This document shows, piece by piece, positions 50,136-62,490 of a stretch of 64,000 nt of DNA; position 1 is the stretch's first letter; each line of letters starts with the position of its first letter. The notes beneath the pieces are model-generated. The model did not search any database and had not been told where the DNA came from. It saw nothing but the letters and a program-made list of their open reading frames with translations. Source of the stretch: Phylloscopus collybita (taxonomy: Eukaryota; Chordata; Aves; Passeriformes; Phylloscopidae); contig JAJNNQ010000004.1 of assembly GCA_027886175.1 (NCBI GenBank), positions 310,001 to 374,000 of the forward strand, read 5' to 3'. The position numbers and the translations under genes were made by a program.

Positions 50136-51224
50136 TGCTAGCACTGGCTGGTCACCAGGTGCCCACCAAAGTCACTTAATCCCTCTGTTTCTTTGTTGGA
50201 CAGGGTAGAGAAAATACCACCAAAGGCTTGTGGATTGAGATAAGGACAGGGAGGGATCACTCACCAATTACCTTAAGGGGCAAAACAGGCTGAACTCGGA
50301 GAAATTAGTTCATTTTATTTCCAGTCAAATCAGAGGATAAATGAGAAGTGCAAACCAAATCTTGAAACACCTTCATCCCACCCTTCCCTTCTTCCTAAGT
50401 TCAGCTTCACTCATGATTTGATCTACCCTGACACAGGGGGACAGGCAATGAGAGTTTTAGTCAGTTCATCACACATTGTCTCTGCTGCTCTTCCCTCCTC
50501 AGGGGAAGGATTCCTCACACTCTTCCCTTGCTCCAGTGTGAGGTCCCTCCCATAGGAGACAGTCCTCCATGAACTTCTCCAATGTGAGCCCTTCCCACAT
50601 GTTGCAGTTATTCACAAATTGCTCCAGCATGAATCCCTTCCAGAGCGTGAATCCCTTCCTTCAGGAACAGGCTGCTCTGTAGTGGCTCTCCTGTGGGGTC
50701 ACAAATCCTGCCAGCAAACCTGCTCCAGCCTGGGCTCCTCTCTCCACAGATCCTGCCAAGACCCTGCTCCAGCACAGGTTTCCCACAAGGTCACAGTGTC
50801 CTTCAGGTGCATTTACCTTCTCCAGAGTGGTGTCCTCCATGGGCTGCAGGTGGGTCTCTGCTCTGCTGTGGAACCAGACGGGCTGCAGGGGCACAGCTGC
50901 CTCACCATGGTCTGCACCAGGGGCTGCAGGGAGATGTCTGCTCCAGCACCTCCTGCCCCTCCTTATTACTGACCTTGGTGTTTGCAGAGCTCTTGCTGTC
51001 ATGTGCACTCACTCCTCCATTCTCTGGCTGCTAATTACTGTCACACAGGTTTTTTCCCTTTCTTAAGTACATTATTCCAGAGGCATTACCACCATCCCTA
51101 ATGGGTTTGACCTTGGCCAGTGATGAGTCTATCTTGGACACAGGGTAAGCTTCTGGAAGCTTCTCACAGAATTCACCTCTGTAGCCCACCTGCTAGAAAA
51201 AGTTTGCCACAAAAACCCAATACA
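50136..51224 (-). mobile_element. Full-length solo LTR of an avian endogenous retrovirus (about 1.09 kb)
   Basis: On the minus strand it begins TGTATTGGG (right edge) and ends CTAGCA (left edge), giving TG...CA termini, with CATG just outside both ends. It shares its first half with the truncated copy at 5765-6267. Plus-strand landmarks are GGATTGAGATAAGGACAGGG near the left, then a set of imperfect units of about 40 bp (TCCAGTGTGAGGTCCCTCCC and similar, about 50530-50780), and then GGGCTGCAGG.GG(A/T) units at 50835-50935. No gag, pol or env sequence adjoins it, so it is solo. The frames of 113-117 codons inside it are LTR sequence. Exact family (ERVL or ERV1-like) is not certain; a 4-5 bp duplication fits either. 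Confidence 0.9.
50530..50790 (-). repeat. Imperfect tandem units inside the LTR
   Basis: The pattern CTCCA(G/A)(T/C)(G/A)TGA(G/A)..CC(C/T)TTCCA followed by a CAGT(C/T)(A/C)TTCA-like stretch recurs about every 40 bp. Each unit is degenerate. Such arrays are usual in this LTR family. Confidence 0.65.
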
Positions 51225-51417
51225 CCATGTAAAGCTCTTTAATACAAGATTGCAATCAGCTGGAATACAGCCTTAGAATTTTTTTATATATCTTACGACA
51301 ACTTATTCCCTCTTCTCATTATGAACATTATTTTCCTTCTTGGACAGAGCTCATTTTGTTAATTTTTTGATTGCACTTTCCTAGAAGTACACAAAGTATT
51401 ATTAGTCTACATTAATG

Positions 51418-51476
51418 CCTATATAATTATATATAGTATATAGATTATATGGTATTAATAGTCTATATAGCTAAGA
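51418..51476. repeat. TA-rich region
   Basis: TATATAATTATATATAGTAT and related TA units. Degenerate simple sequence. Confidence 0.75.
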
Positions 51477-54400
51477 GAACTTTATTAAATGTTAGCTTTT
51501 ATATACAGCTTTACTTCCAGCAAATTAGGCTTCCATATCACAGACATGAGCCTGTCACAATAAAGATGTTTTGATAATTATCATTTGTGCCTGGGTAAAC
51601 ACAGCATTAGTTTAAATAACTCCTGTTAGAAGCCAAGAGGGGTGGAAAATTAACAACTGAACACTGAGACTCTTGACCTTACCAGATGACAGGTAGGATT
51701 GTGATGGATCATGTATTTGGAATCAAGAGACAAAGTTCAATTCCCATTCATCATGGCCATTTGTCAGACTCCTCCTGCAGGGTTTTCTGACCTATGCCAT
51801 TTTTCAAGGCTCTCATGCTGTTTTGGTAGCTTAATTCAACTTAAATGCCTTTTTTTTTTTTTCCTTTTGCATTTCAAAATTATTTGTTTTAAGATGAAAT
51901 GGTAGATCTGCAGAAATTTTTAACGAATTAAATTACTTTTGCTGGTTCTCTTGCGGCTGTGGGCTATTTATTTCACCTGTTCTCCTCTCAGTGACATCTC
52001 TGTACCCTGGGAAGTACTCAGAAGCTCAGAGGCCAGAGGGCACATTCTGCTCTTGTTCCTCTCCTGAAAGCATAAAGGTATCTCTATCTAGCCTCCTCTT
52101 CTCGTAGCCGTTCCTTTCTTGTTAGCAAACAAGCAATTCAATTATTCTCTTTTTTGCCTTCACTCCAATTTCATTCACAGAAGCATCTGGTCAGGTGTTT
52201 GTGTAACTAACATTTCTGTGTAGTCTTGAGGGATATCTGAGTGTTTCTCAAGGCAGTGAGACTGTATAAGGCACATATAGTTTTGCAGATATTGTCATTT
52301 CAAAGGTGGTTGCCAAAGTCTTCACAGATGCTCCTGACTGTGACATCGGAGACCGGTAGGTCAAGGCCAACACTTTTGAATCCTGGGCTTCTTCCTGAAG
52401 GTGCCTCTGAAAACTTCATTATCTATGTAAAAACAGAATGCAATTGCATTCAAATTCAGGAGAAATGCAATCATCCTTCAGTTTGATGTTTCTGACACTT
52501 CAGACTTCCTAAGGAGGTTGAAGAACATTGAAAACCATCCTAGTCTAAAGAAATCTAATTTTCCTCATCCCCAGTCTATACACAGCACCTTTCCCCTCAA
52601 GTTCTAGAATTTTCAAGTGGACTTCTGAAACATACATGCAGCAGATGACGTGTGCCTTACTATGAGGAGATTATCCAGAGATTGAGACGGTTAGTAACTC
52701 CCACTTGTGCTGTCCAGATCAAAGGGCACAATCAGGCTCAAGCACTTCCAGTGCTAATGCACCCAGTGCACTCAGATTTGGTGTTGCTTCACTATTACAA
52801 TTAATCCAACTTTCTTCCTCCTCTACTCATTTATGATAAGTGAGTGGTGAAAATGTTTCACTTCCAGTAAGGGGTTTGTCTTGTCTGAGCAGAAAATGAT
52901 CTGAAAAGCAGATCTGTCTCTATTGGTTTATATAACTAGGTGACATAAAGAGAAAAAAAGATTAGATATATCACAGATTAGCAAACTGACTTGCACATAG
53001 TTTTGTAACTTTTTTCCTTTTCATATCGCTCTCAATAATTTGAAATAAAATTCTGAAACAGTTTTAACAGTTTTAACAGTGGTCTCAGAAATCCTCAAGC
53101 TTTTATTTTTTCTCTCACCTCAGAAATTTGCCTCTTTAAAGGGAGAAAGGCTGGATGACATTTTAGTGTAGTCTCTATGTATGTAAAAGAAAGTGGGAAT
53201 AGCGAAGTAAATCAAAATTAGTCCCTGTGTGTAGACAGATGGAGAAGGCATTTTGTGAGTTTTCTTGGTAAGTCATTGATTTTCTAGTGCATCTTGATAT
53301 TTTCTGTTTATAAAATTAAAAATTCTGTTGCAACTTGGTGTAGCAACAGGAAATGGCATTCTAATATTTCAGACATATTGCTATAGAAGTTGGAAGGAGT
53401 TACTATGGCTTAAACATAAACTGATTAATTTAAAATTAGGACCAGCCAAACTGTGCAAAGAACTGCAGGGTAATTTCCATCCTTGTTGTTCGGCAGGAAG
53501 GTGTTTAATGTGCAGTCGTAAGTTTTTATTTCTATTCATATTTCTTTTATTGTCTTTTAAATTTGTTAGCCTAGACAAGCAAATTTATATTTAGGTGTTT
53601 GTTAGTGGTAAAGCCCAATGACCCAATTCATTTAATCAAGATGAAAATTTGGATTTGCAAATATTCTCTAACCTTTTCAGTTCTTCACCATTTGGAATTA
53701 CATTTACAGTTTTTTTGTGTCAGAGAGAATGGTGTCAGAAATAATGCAAAAAATGGTAGGTGAAAAAGGCCTGACCCTCTTCCTTTAGCTGTTGGAGAGT
53801 TGACAAATATGTCCAGAAATTTCTATATTCAGACTGACAGCATATGGCATTATAAAGCCAAAACCTAATATTTAATTCTTTATGCTTTGTAAACAAAAGA
53901 AGTTCAATGTACTTTGCTTTATGCAGTGACCACAAACTACCCAAGGATGTAATTCTTAAGCTGAGATTTGAACTGCAGCTGCAAATTAGGTAATAAGTTA
54001 ACCAGTGGCTACATTGATGCAATGATTTATTACCACCACATAACCGTGCAATGTCATGGTCACAGTTCATAGATACCTCGTTAGCTATTTTGTTGCCTGG
54101 GTGGCTTTTGTCATGTATATCAGAAGCTTATTAGACCCTTATAAGTAATAAAGAAATGTCAGTCAGACCTCAGCCCAAGGAACTCTCAGATGGCAACTCC
54201 ACAATGGATCTGGTCTTAGATTTTTTTCTAGGACTTGGATTTTTCTTACATTTACAGTTCAACTACTCCAATCATAATTTCTTTCAATCAGCAGCATACA
54301 GATCCCTGATATCAGGATCCCTTACTGATGATCACCTGTCACACCAAAGAATGGTTTGCCACAAATTTAATCTAATTCCAACTCTTGTTGTTGACTTTTC

Positions 54401-55705
54401 ATATGCTTCATCTTTTCACAGTTTCCTACAGGTTAATCCATATTGCCTCATTGAGGAATATACCCATTTTCAGTTACAGCCTCGTACTGTCCAAAGGTTT
54501 TAGCCAGAATTGGGGCGACCAGTGAAAGATGTTTGATGCTGTGTGAGCTTCTGTTGAGTTGCTCTTTATGGTACCAGATATTCTGGGTTTGATTTCCTAG
54601 AAATGACTCATTCAGCATCTGTGTGCTTCTGCAGTAGTGAAAACTAAAGTTATTATTTTACCTGTGAGGTACTCTTCTCAACTGATTGGTTGAGATACTC
54701 CAGTAACATCCCCACAAATGCATCTTAGAAACCTTAATTTGTGGTGGAAACTGAGCCCTGTGCTTCCTTCTGCAGGCTAGCTGTCAAGGAAAACTTAAAG
54801 AATTAATAGCCCTGAGAGTAAAGCTGGCCTAAACATCATGTGCCTCAGCTAATTTTTTCAGCTAACCTGAACAGTAACCATCTAAATTTTTGTCATTATT
54901 TTCACAAGTCTAACTTCTGGGCACCAAATTATAGTGCTTAAGGTTCTTGCCATGGCATTGTCAAGATGCCTAAGAGCAGTGTGAAGGCTGCTTTGAAATG
55001 CTTTTCAAGGATTTTGGTGTTTTCTGTCTAGGTCAGTGGTCTATGGTGATTTTTCAACTAAGGTGATGTAACATCAAATGTATAGATGAGCTGACAGTCA
55101 GATGCCACAAAGTCTATTTCTGCATCTTCTCAATCTTGGCTGAGCTGATTAACCTTATTTAGACATTTCCTCCAGTTTTGTAGTGGCAATGGTAGTACTG
55201 AAGAGGTTTACAAATGATCCACAAAAGTTAAGGATCTACTTCCTGCTGTGTTGTGATTATTTTCCCCTTTGCTGGTCTTTCAACTTTCAGACAGTATATT
55301 TTTCTTTAAGTGTATCAGAAAGTTTTTACTGATCTACTTAGTGGAGTGACAAAGTCTGACTTTCAATGCTAGCTCCAAGGAATTACTTTTACTATCAACT
55401 TCCTCTTCTTACTTTACAATTTTAATAAATTCCAACAAGTAGAATTTAGACATATTATCTTCTTGAATTAATATTTTCTTTCTTTGTATCCTGAAACTGT
55501 GGCTTTATCAGCTATAGAGGAAATTGTTGGTGTTCTAAATCTTAGACTAAAAGCAGGGAATGTTTTTTAATGAGGGTATGGTCTTCAGGACATGTTACTA
55601 TAATCACATACATATGGCCACTTCTTAAAAATATAATCAATGAGACTATAGCTTTTCCTCCTCCCACACCTACATGTAACACTATAAAATGAAAACATCT
55701 GGGCT

Positions 55706-55752
55706 TTTTTTTTTCTTTTTTCTTTTTCAATTTTCCTCTTTCTTTTTTCAAG
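55706..55752. repeat. Pyrimidine (T/C) tract
   Basis: T runs with interspersed C over about 47 bp. Confidence 0.85.
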
Positions 55753-58052
55753 TTACTAACGCACACTTCAAGTGATCCTTATAAGACAGAAATGTGGTTC
55801 CTTGTCTTAGCTAACAATAGTACTGAAAGATTGCATTTTAAAATAGGAATATTCTAAACTGGGAACTTGACAGGTAAGTCACCTTCCTAATTTTAGTTGA
55901 ATTGAAGGATTCAGATCTCTGGTTGCATAGTCACTTGTACTCTCTATTTCTACTTCTACCTAAACTCAGAAAGACGTCTTTTTCCAGTTATGACTCTAAG
56001 CTAATACCTCACAAGGAGAGCATGTCTCTAAGTTTTCACTGCTCAGGAGTATGTGCATTTTTTTTAGATTTATGAGGCTTCAACCAACATCAGGGCCCCT
56101 TTGTGACAGAAAATACACAGTGGGAATCTTGGGTTTCAGGAATTTGTACTGAACAAACAAGGCAGACTCTGTCTCAAACCAGGCAGTGTGCCAAGGAGGA
56201 GGGCAGTTCAAGGGCTTGCTGGAGCTTAGAGAGGAATTGAGCTGAGTTGGGCAGAACAGAGCTCAGATTTTCACAATGCTAAACCACAAGTTTAACTGCA
56301 AAACTTCAAACTACTATCGTAAAGTTTTGATTCTGCTGAAGCCAAACACAAATCCTGATGTTAATTAGGCTTTAAACCTAGGCCTGGATACCAGACAAGA
56401 TAAAACCTAGTGGTACATCTGAGACCTGATTCCTCTTCTAATATCCATTAAAATACCTTGATGTTGGTTCAGATGGTTTAGAGAGGCTAATGAAAACACA
56501 ACACTGCATATTCTTGAGACTTTTCAAATATCTTCTCATCTGGTCTTAAGTCCTGTGTGCTTTTCGCTAATTATGATGCAGAAATTCTAATGCTTGCAAG
56601 AGAAATATTAAATTTCCTGCAATTAGAAAAGAAAATTTAGATATCATCTTCATGTAAACTGAGGCCAAAGATAGAAACACAGAAGGAGCTCCATGAGCAA
56701 TTTAAAAGTGAGCTGAGGACAACTAAATTGTTAAATTAAATGGTCCAAAGAAATGTACAGTTAGGTACCTCTGTGATGAGTAGCTGAAAAAAAGATACAA
56801 CTGAAGCATGATCTATTAGAGAGTTTTAATATTATAGTCATTGAATTGTTCAGGAAGTATTCAAAATAGACAGCTTAATGACATAAAGAAAGCTACTTCT
56901 TGGTATTAATATTTAGTTCTTGGCTTACAGTTTAAATTCAAAGATATCAGCATGTGTTTACTTCTGCCAAGTAATTTTTTTTTTTAAGGTGGACTAATTC
57001 TGATGAAAATATTGATAAACAACAGCTTACAGAGCATTCACAGAGATAATGGAAATAGCCCATGGATATGGGACTCCTGGCTTAAATCCCTCTATTCACA
57101 AGGTGCTATTCTCCTTTAGATCAAGTGTATCCATTCAGCCCTCATTAGAGATCTCAGTTCCTCAGCAGGGTTGAGATGGAATCTGAAGAACTCTTCTACA
57201 TGTAACATTTCTTCATGCTGGCCTGCATGCAGTCTTTCTTCTTCAGGCTGCTGAAGGCTGGAATACGTCAGACTGTGGATGTCTCTATGACCCAGCAGAA
57301 GGTTCTCAGCCTCCAGATGGCTCTTCCCTCCTTTTCTGCTTTTAGTTTAATCACAGACATTCCGGCTTTTCAGAGTTGTAGGTACTCAGCATGCCAGCAA
57401 AATTTCAAGCAGAAAAGGTCACTAGGTTGCTTTTTCCTCATGGAGCTGTGGACATTTCCTCCACTGTTTAGATTAGCAAAACTCCTTTCCGTTTTGCACA
57501 TAAGGGGGAACATGTTTTATGAAGACTGAGGTTGGGTGTCTTGCAGAGGTATGCTTTTAGGAGATTCTGTTGTACAAATACTAAATCATAAGCTTTTTCC
57601 AAGGGGACCCCAAATTCTGTATGGTCCGAAGTGAAATTCTGTTCCCTCTTTGCCTTCCTTCACAAGCACTTTTTGGATGATTTATCTGGCAACTGCAGTC
57701 AAATAATAATACTGTTAGAAGCAATACCAAATAATAATTAGAAGCAATGTTAATGGAGATAAATAGAATAACAATCATATTAGTTACAGTAAAAGCCACT
57801 ATTAGGGCTGTTAGACAGAAAATGCTGCCTTTTCTATGTCTTGAAAATACAACAGAACCCATGTAACTTTTAAATGTTCAGAAGACCTACAGTATTATAA
57901 AAACGTATTGTGAGAACAGAGAAGAAATCAAGTCTTTAGGGTCTAATACCTATACCGCTAAGATTATCCAGATGCAAACTTTCTGACCTTTTAATGACTG
58001 GCACTTTGGTGTATTGAATTGAAACCACCTAGAGTGAGTGGGGCTAACTCCA

Positions 58053-58080
58053 GTCAGGACTAATATTCACTAGTCCTGAC
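58053..58080. repeat. Inverted repeat, 10-bp arms
   Basis: GTCAGGACTA (58053-58062) is the exact reverse complement of TAGTCCTGAC (58071-58080), with an 8-nt spacer. The spacer motif TA(A)TATTCAC recurs as TATTATTCAC immediately after. Confidence 0.85.
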
Positions 58081-59818
58081 TATTATTCACAGAAGCTTTA
58101 ACTTAGCCACAGAACTAGGGGTAAAAAGGTGCATGAAAGAATTAGAAAAAATAATGCATTAGGAATTCATCGCAAAACACCTATAGTTTGCTTTTACACC
58201 TGTTAGAATGAAGAATGTGCTGTGAATTGAATGAAATAGAACCTGAAATGGAACGTTTACTTCCTCCAGCCTGGCAGGAATTTTTCAGTCTCATTGACCC
58301 AACTCCAAGGCTTTATGTGTAATTTCTTCCTCGGTCTGAATGTAAAAAATGACTAAAGTAAGCACTTAAAATAAATAACTTTGCAAAAATATGTGATTTT
58401 TTAAAATATAAGAATATAATCCTGTAATTTTTTAAAGCATAATTTTCTTCCTCCAGAAAAAAATCCCCTATTATCTCTTTGTCAAATCTTTGGGTTTGTA
58501 TAGCCTTCATGAGTTAGTGTCTGTAATAAAAAGCCAGCTATTCTTATTTTATCAGTTCTGACCTTATTTGGCTGTTTGAGGATAAGAGAACATAGGGATG
58601 GCTGAAAAGCAGTATTTGCTCTAAGCTGGCAGCTGTGAAAGATGATGATCTAAATTCTATTGACTCTACTTGTGATAGTCAAAATCATTATTCAAAGAAT
58701 AGCAAATATGCCTCTGTATGCCCTGAAGTCAACAGACCAGACTGAAGTGGGAGGCTCCAAAGGGAAGTTGTGCAGTGGGTACTCTAAACCTGTTCAGTTT
58801 CTTAGCCACAGAAACTACAAAATAAGTGATGATTCACTTCAGAATTAAGACGAGTGTACAAACGAAAGTAAGGGCATCAAAATTGTGCATTGTTCTGTGT
58901 GTTTGTGCATGGCCTATGTTTTGTTGATACACTTTCAAGTAATTACTAGTGGCACAAGAATTTAAGCTTTAATGAGGTATTCCTCATCTTCTATAAGTTT
59001 GTGCAAGCTCCCAGTTTCAGTGGGAGGTTTATTCAGTCTGTCAGACCCATAAGCAACTATTCTGTCTTTCCCAATGACTGCTTGCACTATTCTTCTCTAA
59101 CAAGAGGCAAATCACAGCCAAAAGCTGCTCTCAGCTAGGTTAATTTTTCTTTTTTTTTCTTTTAAAGTAACTTTACAAAAGAAGCAAGTTATAAATACAG
59201 TAATTATCATGTATACTGGATATTACTAAGTAGTGCATTCATTTATGGCTGATCAATATCTACTCCTCAATAAATATAATGATAAACAGATTAGCATAAC
59301 AAATACCTGCAAAGTAAGTGTTGATCCATTACCATCTTCTGAAAAATAGCTGTGACTCTGTTTGCCCATAGAAAGAATTATCAATATTTAATCCAGAAGC
59401 CCTGTAGGTACTTGTGAACAGTAGTCAGTAATTCTTTATTATTGCTTGTCATGCAGATCAGCTGTGTTGACATGTTCCTGTTGGTTTTGATTTAAAGAAT
59501 AGTCAGTGCTCTTAATTTTTGGTATCCACTGGAGATCACTACCTATGTATCTTCACAGGGATCTCTATATACCCTAAAATTAATTATTCAATGGCCTTAC
59601 CTCAGTGCCTGGCTGAAATCAAAACTAAACTGAATTGTCACTTTACATACCTGTAGAAAAAGTATTCCAATGGATTTATGTAACCTGCATTAATGAAATA
59701 CAAGAAGAAAAGCAGTGCTATGAAGGATATTGATCAAGATAGTTTGCTTGTTGTCAGAATCAGGAATAGAGCTCTGACCCTCAGTTCTTGCCAAAGTGAC
59801 TTAACTGACATGCTATAG

Positions 59819-59823
59819 AAGAT
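59819..59823. repeat. Target-site duplication, left copy (AAGAT)
   Basis: AAGAT is repeated exactly at 60575-60579, directly outside the LTR ends. Confidence 0.85.
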
Positions 59824-60574
59824 TGTCTCAGTTTGGAAAGACAGGTATCTGACAGGCAAAGCTGGAGTTTCCCTTAGAATGGGGAATGTAAATCCCTCAC
59901 CCCCGCTGAATTATAATTTTGCAATCAAGGGCTTTCAGGCAAAGATTTGGGAAGAGGAATAACAGTTCTTTACTCATAATACGAAGATAGTAGAAAAACA
60001 AAACCACCCAACCAAACAAGCAAACAAACAACAATTTTGGAGAACCCTGACAGAGTCAGAGCTACAACCTGACACCTTGTTGGTCAGGGTGTTGGAAGCA
60101 GTCCCAAAGTGAGTCCTCCTGGAGTGGCAGATGTGGTTCTGGTGGAGTAGAGATGATCCTGTAGAACAAGAGTCCAGTGGTGGTGAGAAGGAGTCCAGTC
60201 TTCCTTCAGGAATTGGGTGAAGCCGGATACCTGGTGTTCCTGCATCTCAGTTTTTATCCAGGTAGGAATGGTTGGCTCCCCCCACTGGGTGGAGCATATC
60301 ACAATAGGATAATGTAATATTGATAGTCTATTTTGGGGATGTGTGCTTTTAGGAGTGTCTTAATGTTCCATTAGCAGAAAATATCCCCCTGGAGGGAGGA
60401 CTGGTGGTGAAAGAGATAAGAAACACTGCCCCACCTGGTTTTAACAGCTGGCCTATTATCAAAAGGCACCCACCCCCCTCCTCCCAGAGTTACAAGAGAT
60501 AAAGAAGAACATTTCCCCAACTGCTTTCAGCAAATGAAATAGAATATACATTTTTGGTTCCATAACCCAAGACA
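59824..60574 (-). mobile_element. Solo LTR, ERVL-like, copy B, with perfect 5-bp target duplication
   Basis: The 751-bp element is the same family as 37995-38722 but inverted. On the minus strand it starts TGTCTTGGGTTATGG and ends CCAAACTGAGACA, and AAGAT flanks both ends. Shared blocks include the complement of GGATAAAAACTGAGATGCAG (promoter-like, about 60243-60262) and of the ACCCTGACCA(T/A)CA...GTGTCAGG stretch. It carries an A/C-rich stretch (ACCAAACAAGCAAACAAAC) near 60010-60030 and a segment at about 60303-60360 that copy A largely lacks. No internal retroviral genes are present. The clean ends and duplication suggest a comparatively young insertion. Confidence 0.93.
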
Positions 60575-60579
60575 AAGAT
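60575..60579. repeat. Target-site duplication, right copy (AAGAT)
   Basis: Exact repeat of 59819-59823. Confidence 0.85.
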
Positions 60580-61499
60580 TTATTGGATGCTTGGGATTTC
60601 TTTTCATTATATTCCATGCAGCATATCCCTGCTAAGGAATGAAAGATAAAAGATTTGTGTTTAGTGGCTGTCGTGGCAATTTTGCAAGTCAGTAATGTCT
60701 TCTCTGTTCCTTTAACTTTGTCATGACACGATACTGGATATGAAGAATACTGCTGGAAATTTCCTTGATATAGGAGTAAAAATCTGTCTCAGGAAAGAGT
60801 TATGCATTAAAAACGTCAGAAAGCTGTTTTTTTCCATACAAAGGAGTTTTTTTTCCGGAGGGAGGTGAGTGGATTAGGAATTAATTTATGATGAAAGATT
60901 TACTGAGGCATGACCTTTTGAAGGGGCTTGTATGTCAAAGTAAGAGGCTATGTTTTATATGTTCTCATGTCAAACAACCCTGAGAAATATAACTTATTAC
61001 AAATCTCACTACAGACTGCAAACATAGCATGCAATTTGTGATAACTGTATGGGCAAAGGGAATAAAAGTAGATGTCTTAAACACTGGCTTAATCAGCAGA
61101 TGCTCCTGTTTTCTTCAGAAATATATATTGCATTTCTTCTATTACATTTTTTATGAAAAATTTTAATGTAATTGACCTAAGGGCTTAATAAGTAGCTAAA
61201 TACTTGCAAATAAATTACCTCAAATACAGGCACAGAACTGTGGTGAAGTCAGTTTGTGAGGCCACAAGAGATTATCTGTGTAGCACAGATGATCATGGTG
61301 ATAGAAAACAAGGCTGTAAAGACCTAGAAAAGTTCATTTACTCTAGACAGGTATTTATTTAATTTGTTCTTTCAAAAGCTTTAGTTTTTCAGGTACGAAT
61401 CCTGTCCTTTTGATATCTATCATAGTACTTTTTCCTATGTTAAACTTTATAAATTCTTTTTCATGCAGTTTAAGTTCAGTTTCTCTTATTACACCACAC
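60580..61499. other. Unclassified AT-rich DNA, no gene seen
   Basis: No exon, transposon or strong low-complexity tract was recognised. Confidence 0.5.
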
Positions 61500-62490
61500 C
61501 TTTTTTTCTGTTGTTGCCACCAAACACAAGAGTGTACATGATTTATTTTCTTTCCATTTGAAGAAGCCTCTTAAATACTTAACAACTGTCATCATTTTCT
61601 CTCAAGCCTTGTCCATCTCCACCCCTCTGCAGCCCAGGCTCATATAATCTTTTGAACTTCAGACTAAACAAACCAAATTATTTCTGTCTTACTTAATTGC
61701 TTGTGTTTTGCAGATGCCTCATCATTCCTTTTTCTCTTCTCTGGATTGTCTCCAGTTTGATACACATGATTTTTTTGAAGTGCAGTATATAAAACTGGGC
61801 ATTAGTCTTTAACGGTAGTTTTAGTAGTGGTGAATATAATGAAAAAATTATGGTGTCTGATAATGTTTTTGCCGTTTAAGTGTTCAGCTAATATTCGACT
61901 TTTTTAAAAAACATTGTATTTTCTAATAGCATCTGACTGCTCATTTGCCTGCAATTCATAGTCTATTGTAGTTCCTGTGATGTGTCTTGAAGACCTATTA
62001 CCTTGTGAGTCCTTTGCCACCTGTTTTTTCCTGTTTGTGAAAGTGGTTATTGCCCCCCAAAGTACAGAGCACTACAATAAATGAAATGCATACTCTTTTT
62101 ATTTTTTTTTAAGACCCTTTTTTCAGTCTACCAAGGTCATTGTGAATTCTGACCTTGTCCCCTGTGAGACTTGTAGAGATTCCATCTTGGCATCATCTTA
62201 GAAAGCAGCATACTTTCAGAGACCTGTTGGGTTGCTAATGGCTGGCGGAGTGATGTCTGCTTGATCTGGAGCAAGACAGGTCTGCAACATCTGGACTTCA
62301 TTAATTCATTGATAGCTAGGGTAAAAATGGTATGCTGAATAAATCTGTTGGTTTTTTCCTGAGAGTGTGTTCTTCTTAAAAATACTGTTTGGAAAGTTTT
62401 TACTTTCAGTTTTTTTATTTCAAGATGAAGTGTCATTGGCTTATAATTTTCAGATGGAAGTTTCACCAAAAATAATCTTACACCTTGCTT
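61500..62490 (-). mobile_element. Very old CR1/L3-like LINE relic
   Basis: The order and wording follow the complement of an ancient amniote CR1-type element. The landmarks are CTTCAGACTAAACAAACCAA, then TCTTCTCTGGATTGTCTCCA near 61735-61755 and AAACTGGGCATTAG. After these come AAGGTCATTGTGAATTCTGA, CTTGTAGAGATTCCATCTTG and CATCTTAGAAAGCAGCA, which recall the inverse of the reverse-transcriptase 'SK.ADD' region. Similarity fades past about 62330. It is much more decayed than the avian CR1 copies elsewhere in the window, and its edges are approximate. The 128-codon minus frame at 62137-62523 overlaps it but has no clear protein match. Confidence 0.65.

Larger units (their letters stand above)
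51225..59823. other. Unclassified AT-rich DNA, no gene seen
   Basis: About 8.6 kb with no recognised exon or transposon. The plus frames at 54156-54503 (115 codons) and 57215-57529 (104 codons) have no known motif and no supported splice context. Simple repeats and one inverted repeat are listed separately. Confidence 0.5.

Noticed and set aside
54156..54503. 115-codon plus-strand frame
   Set aside because: No recognisable motif, no good start context or splice partners; length is within chance for 64 kb.
57215..57529. 104-codon plus-strand frame
   Set aside because: No recognisable domain; composition resembles translated non-coding DNA.
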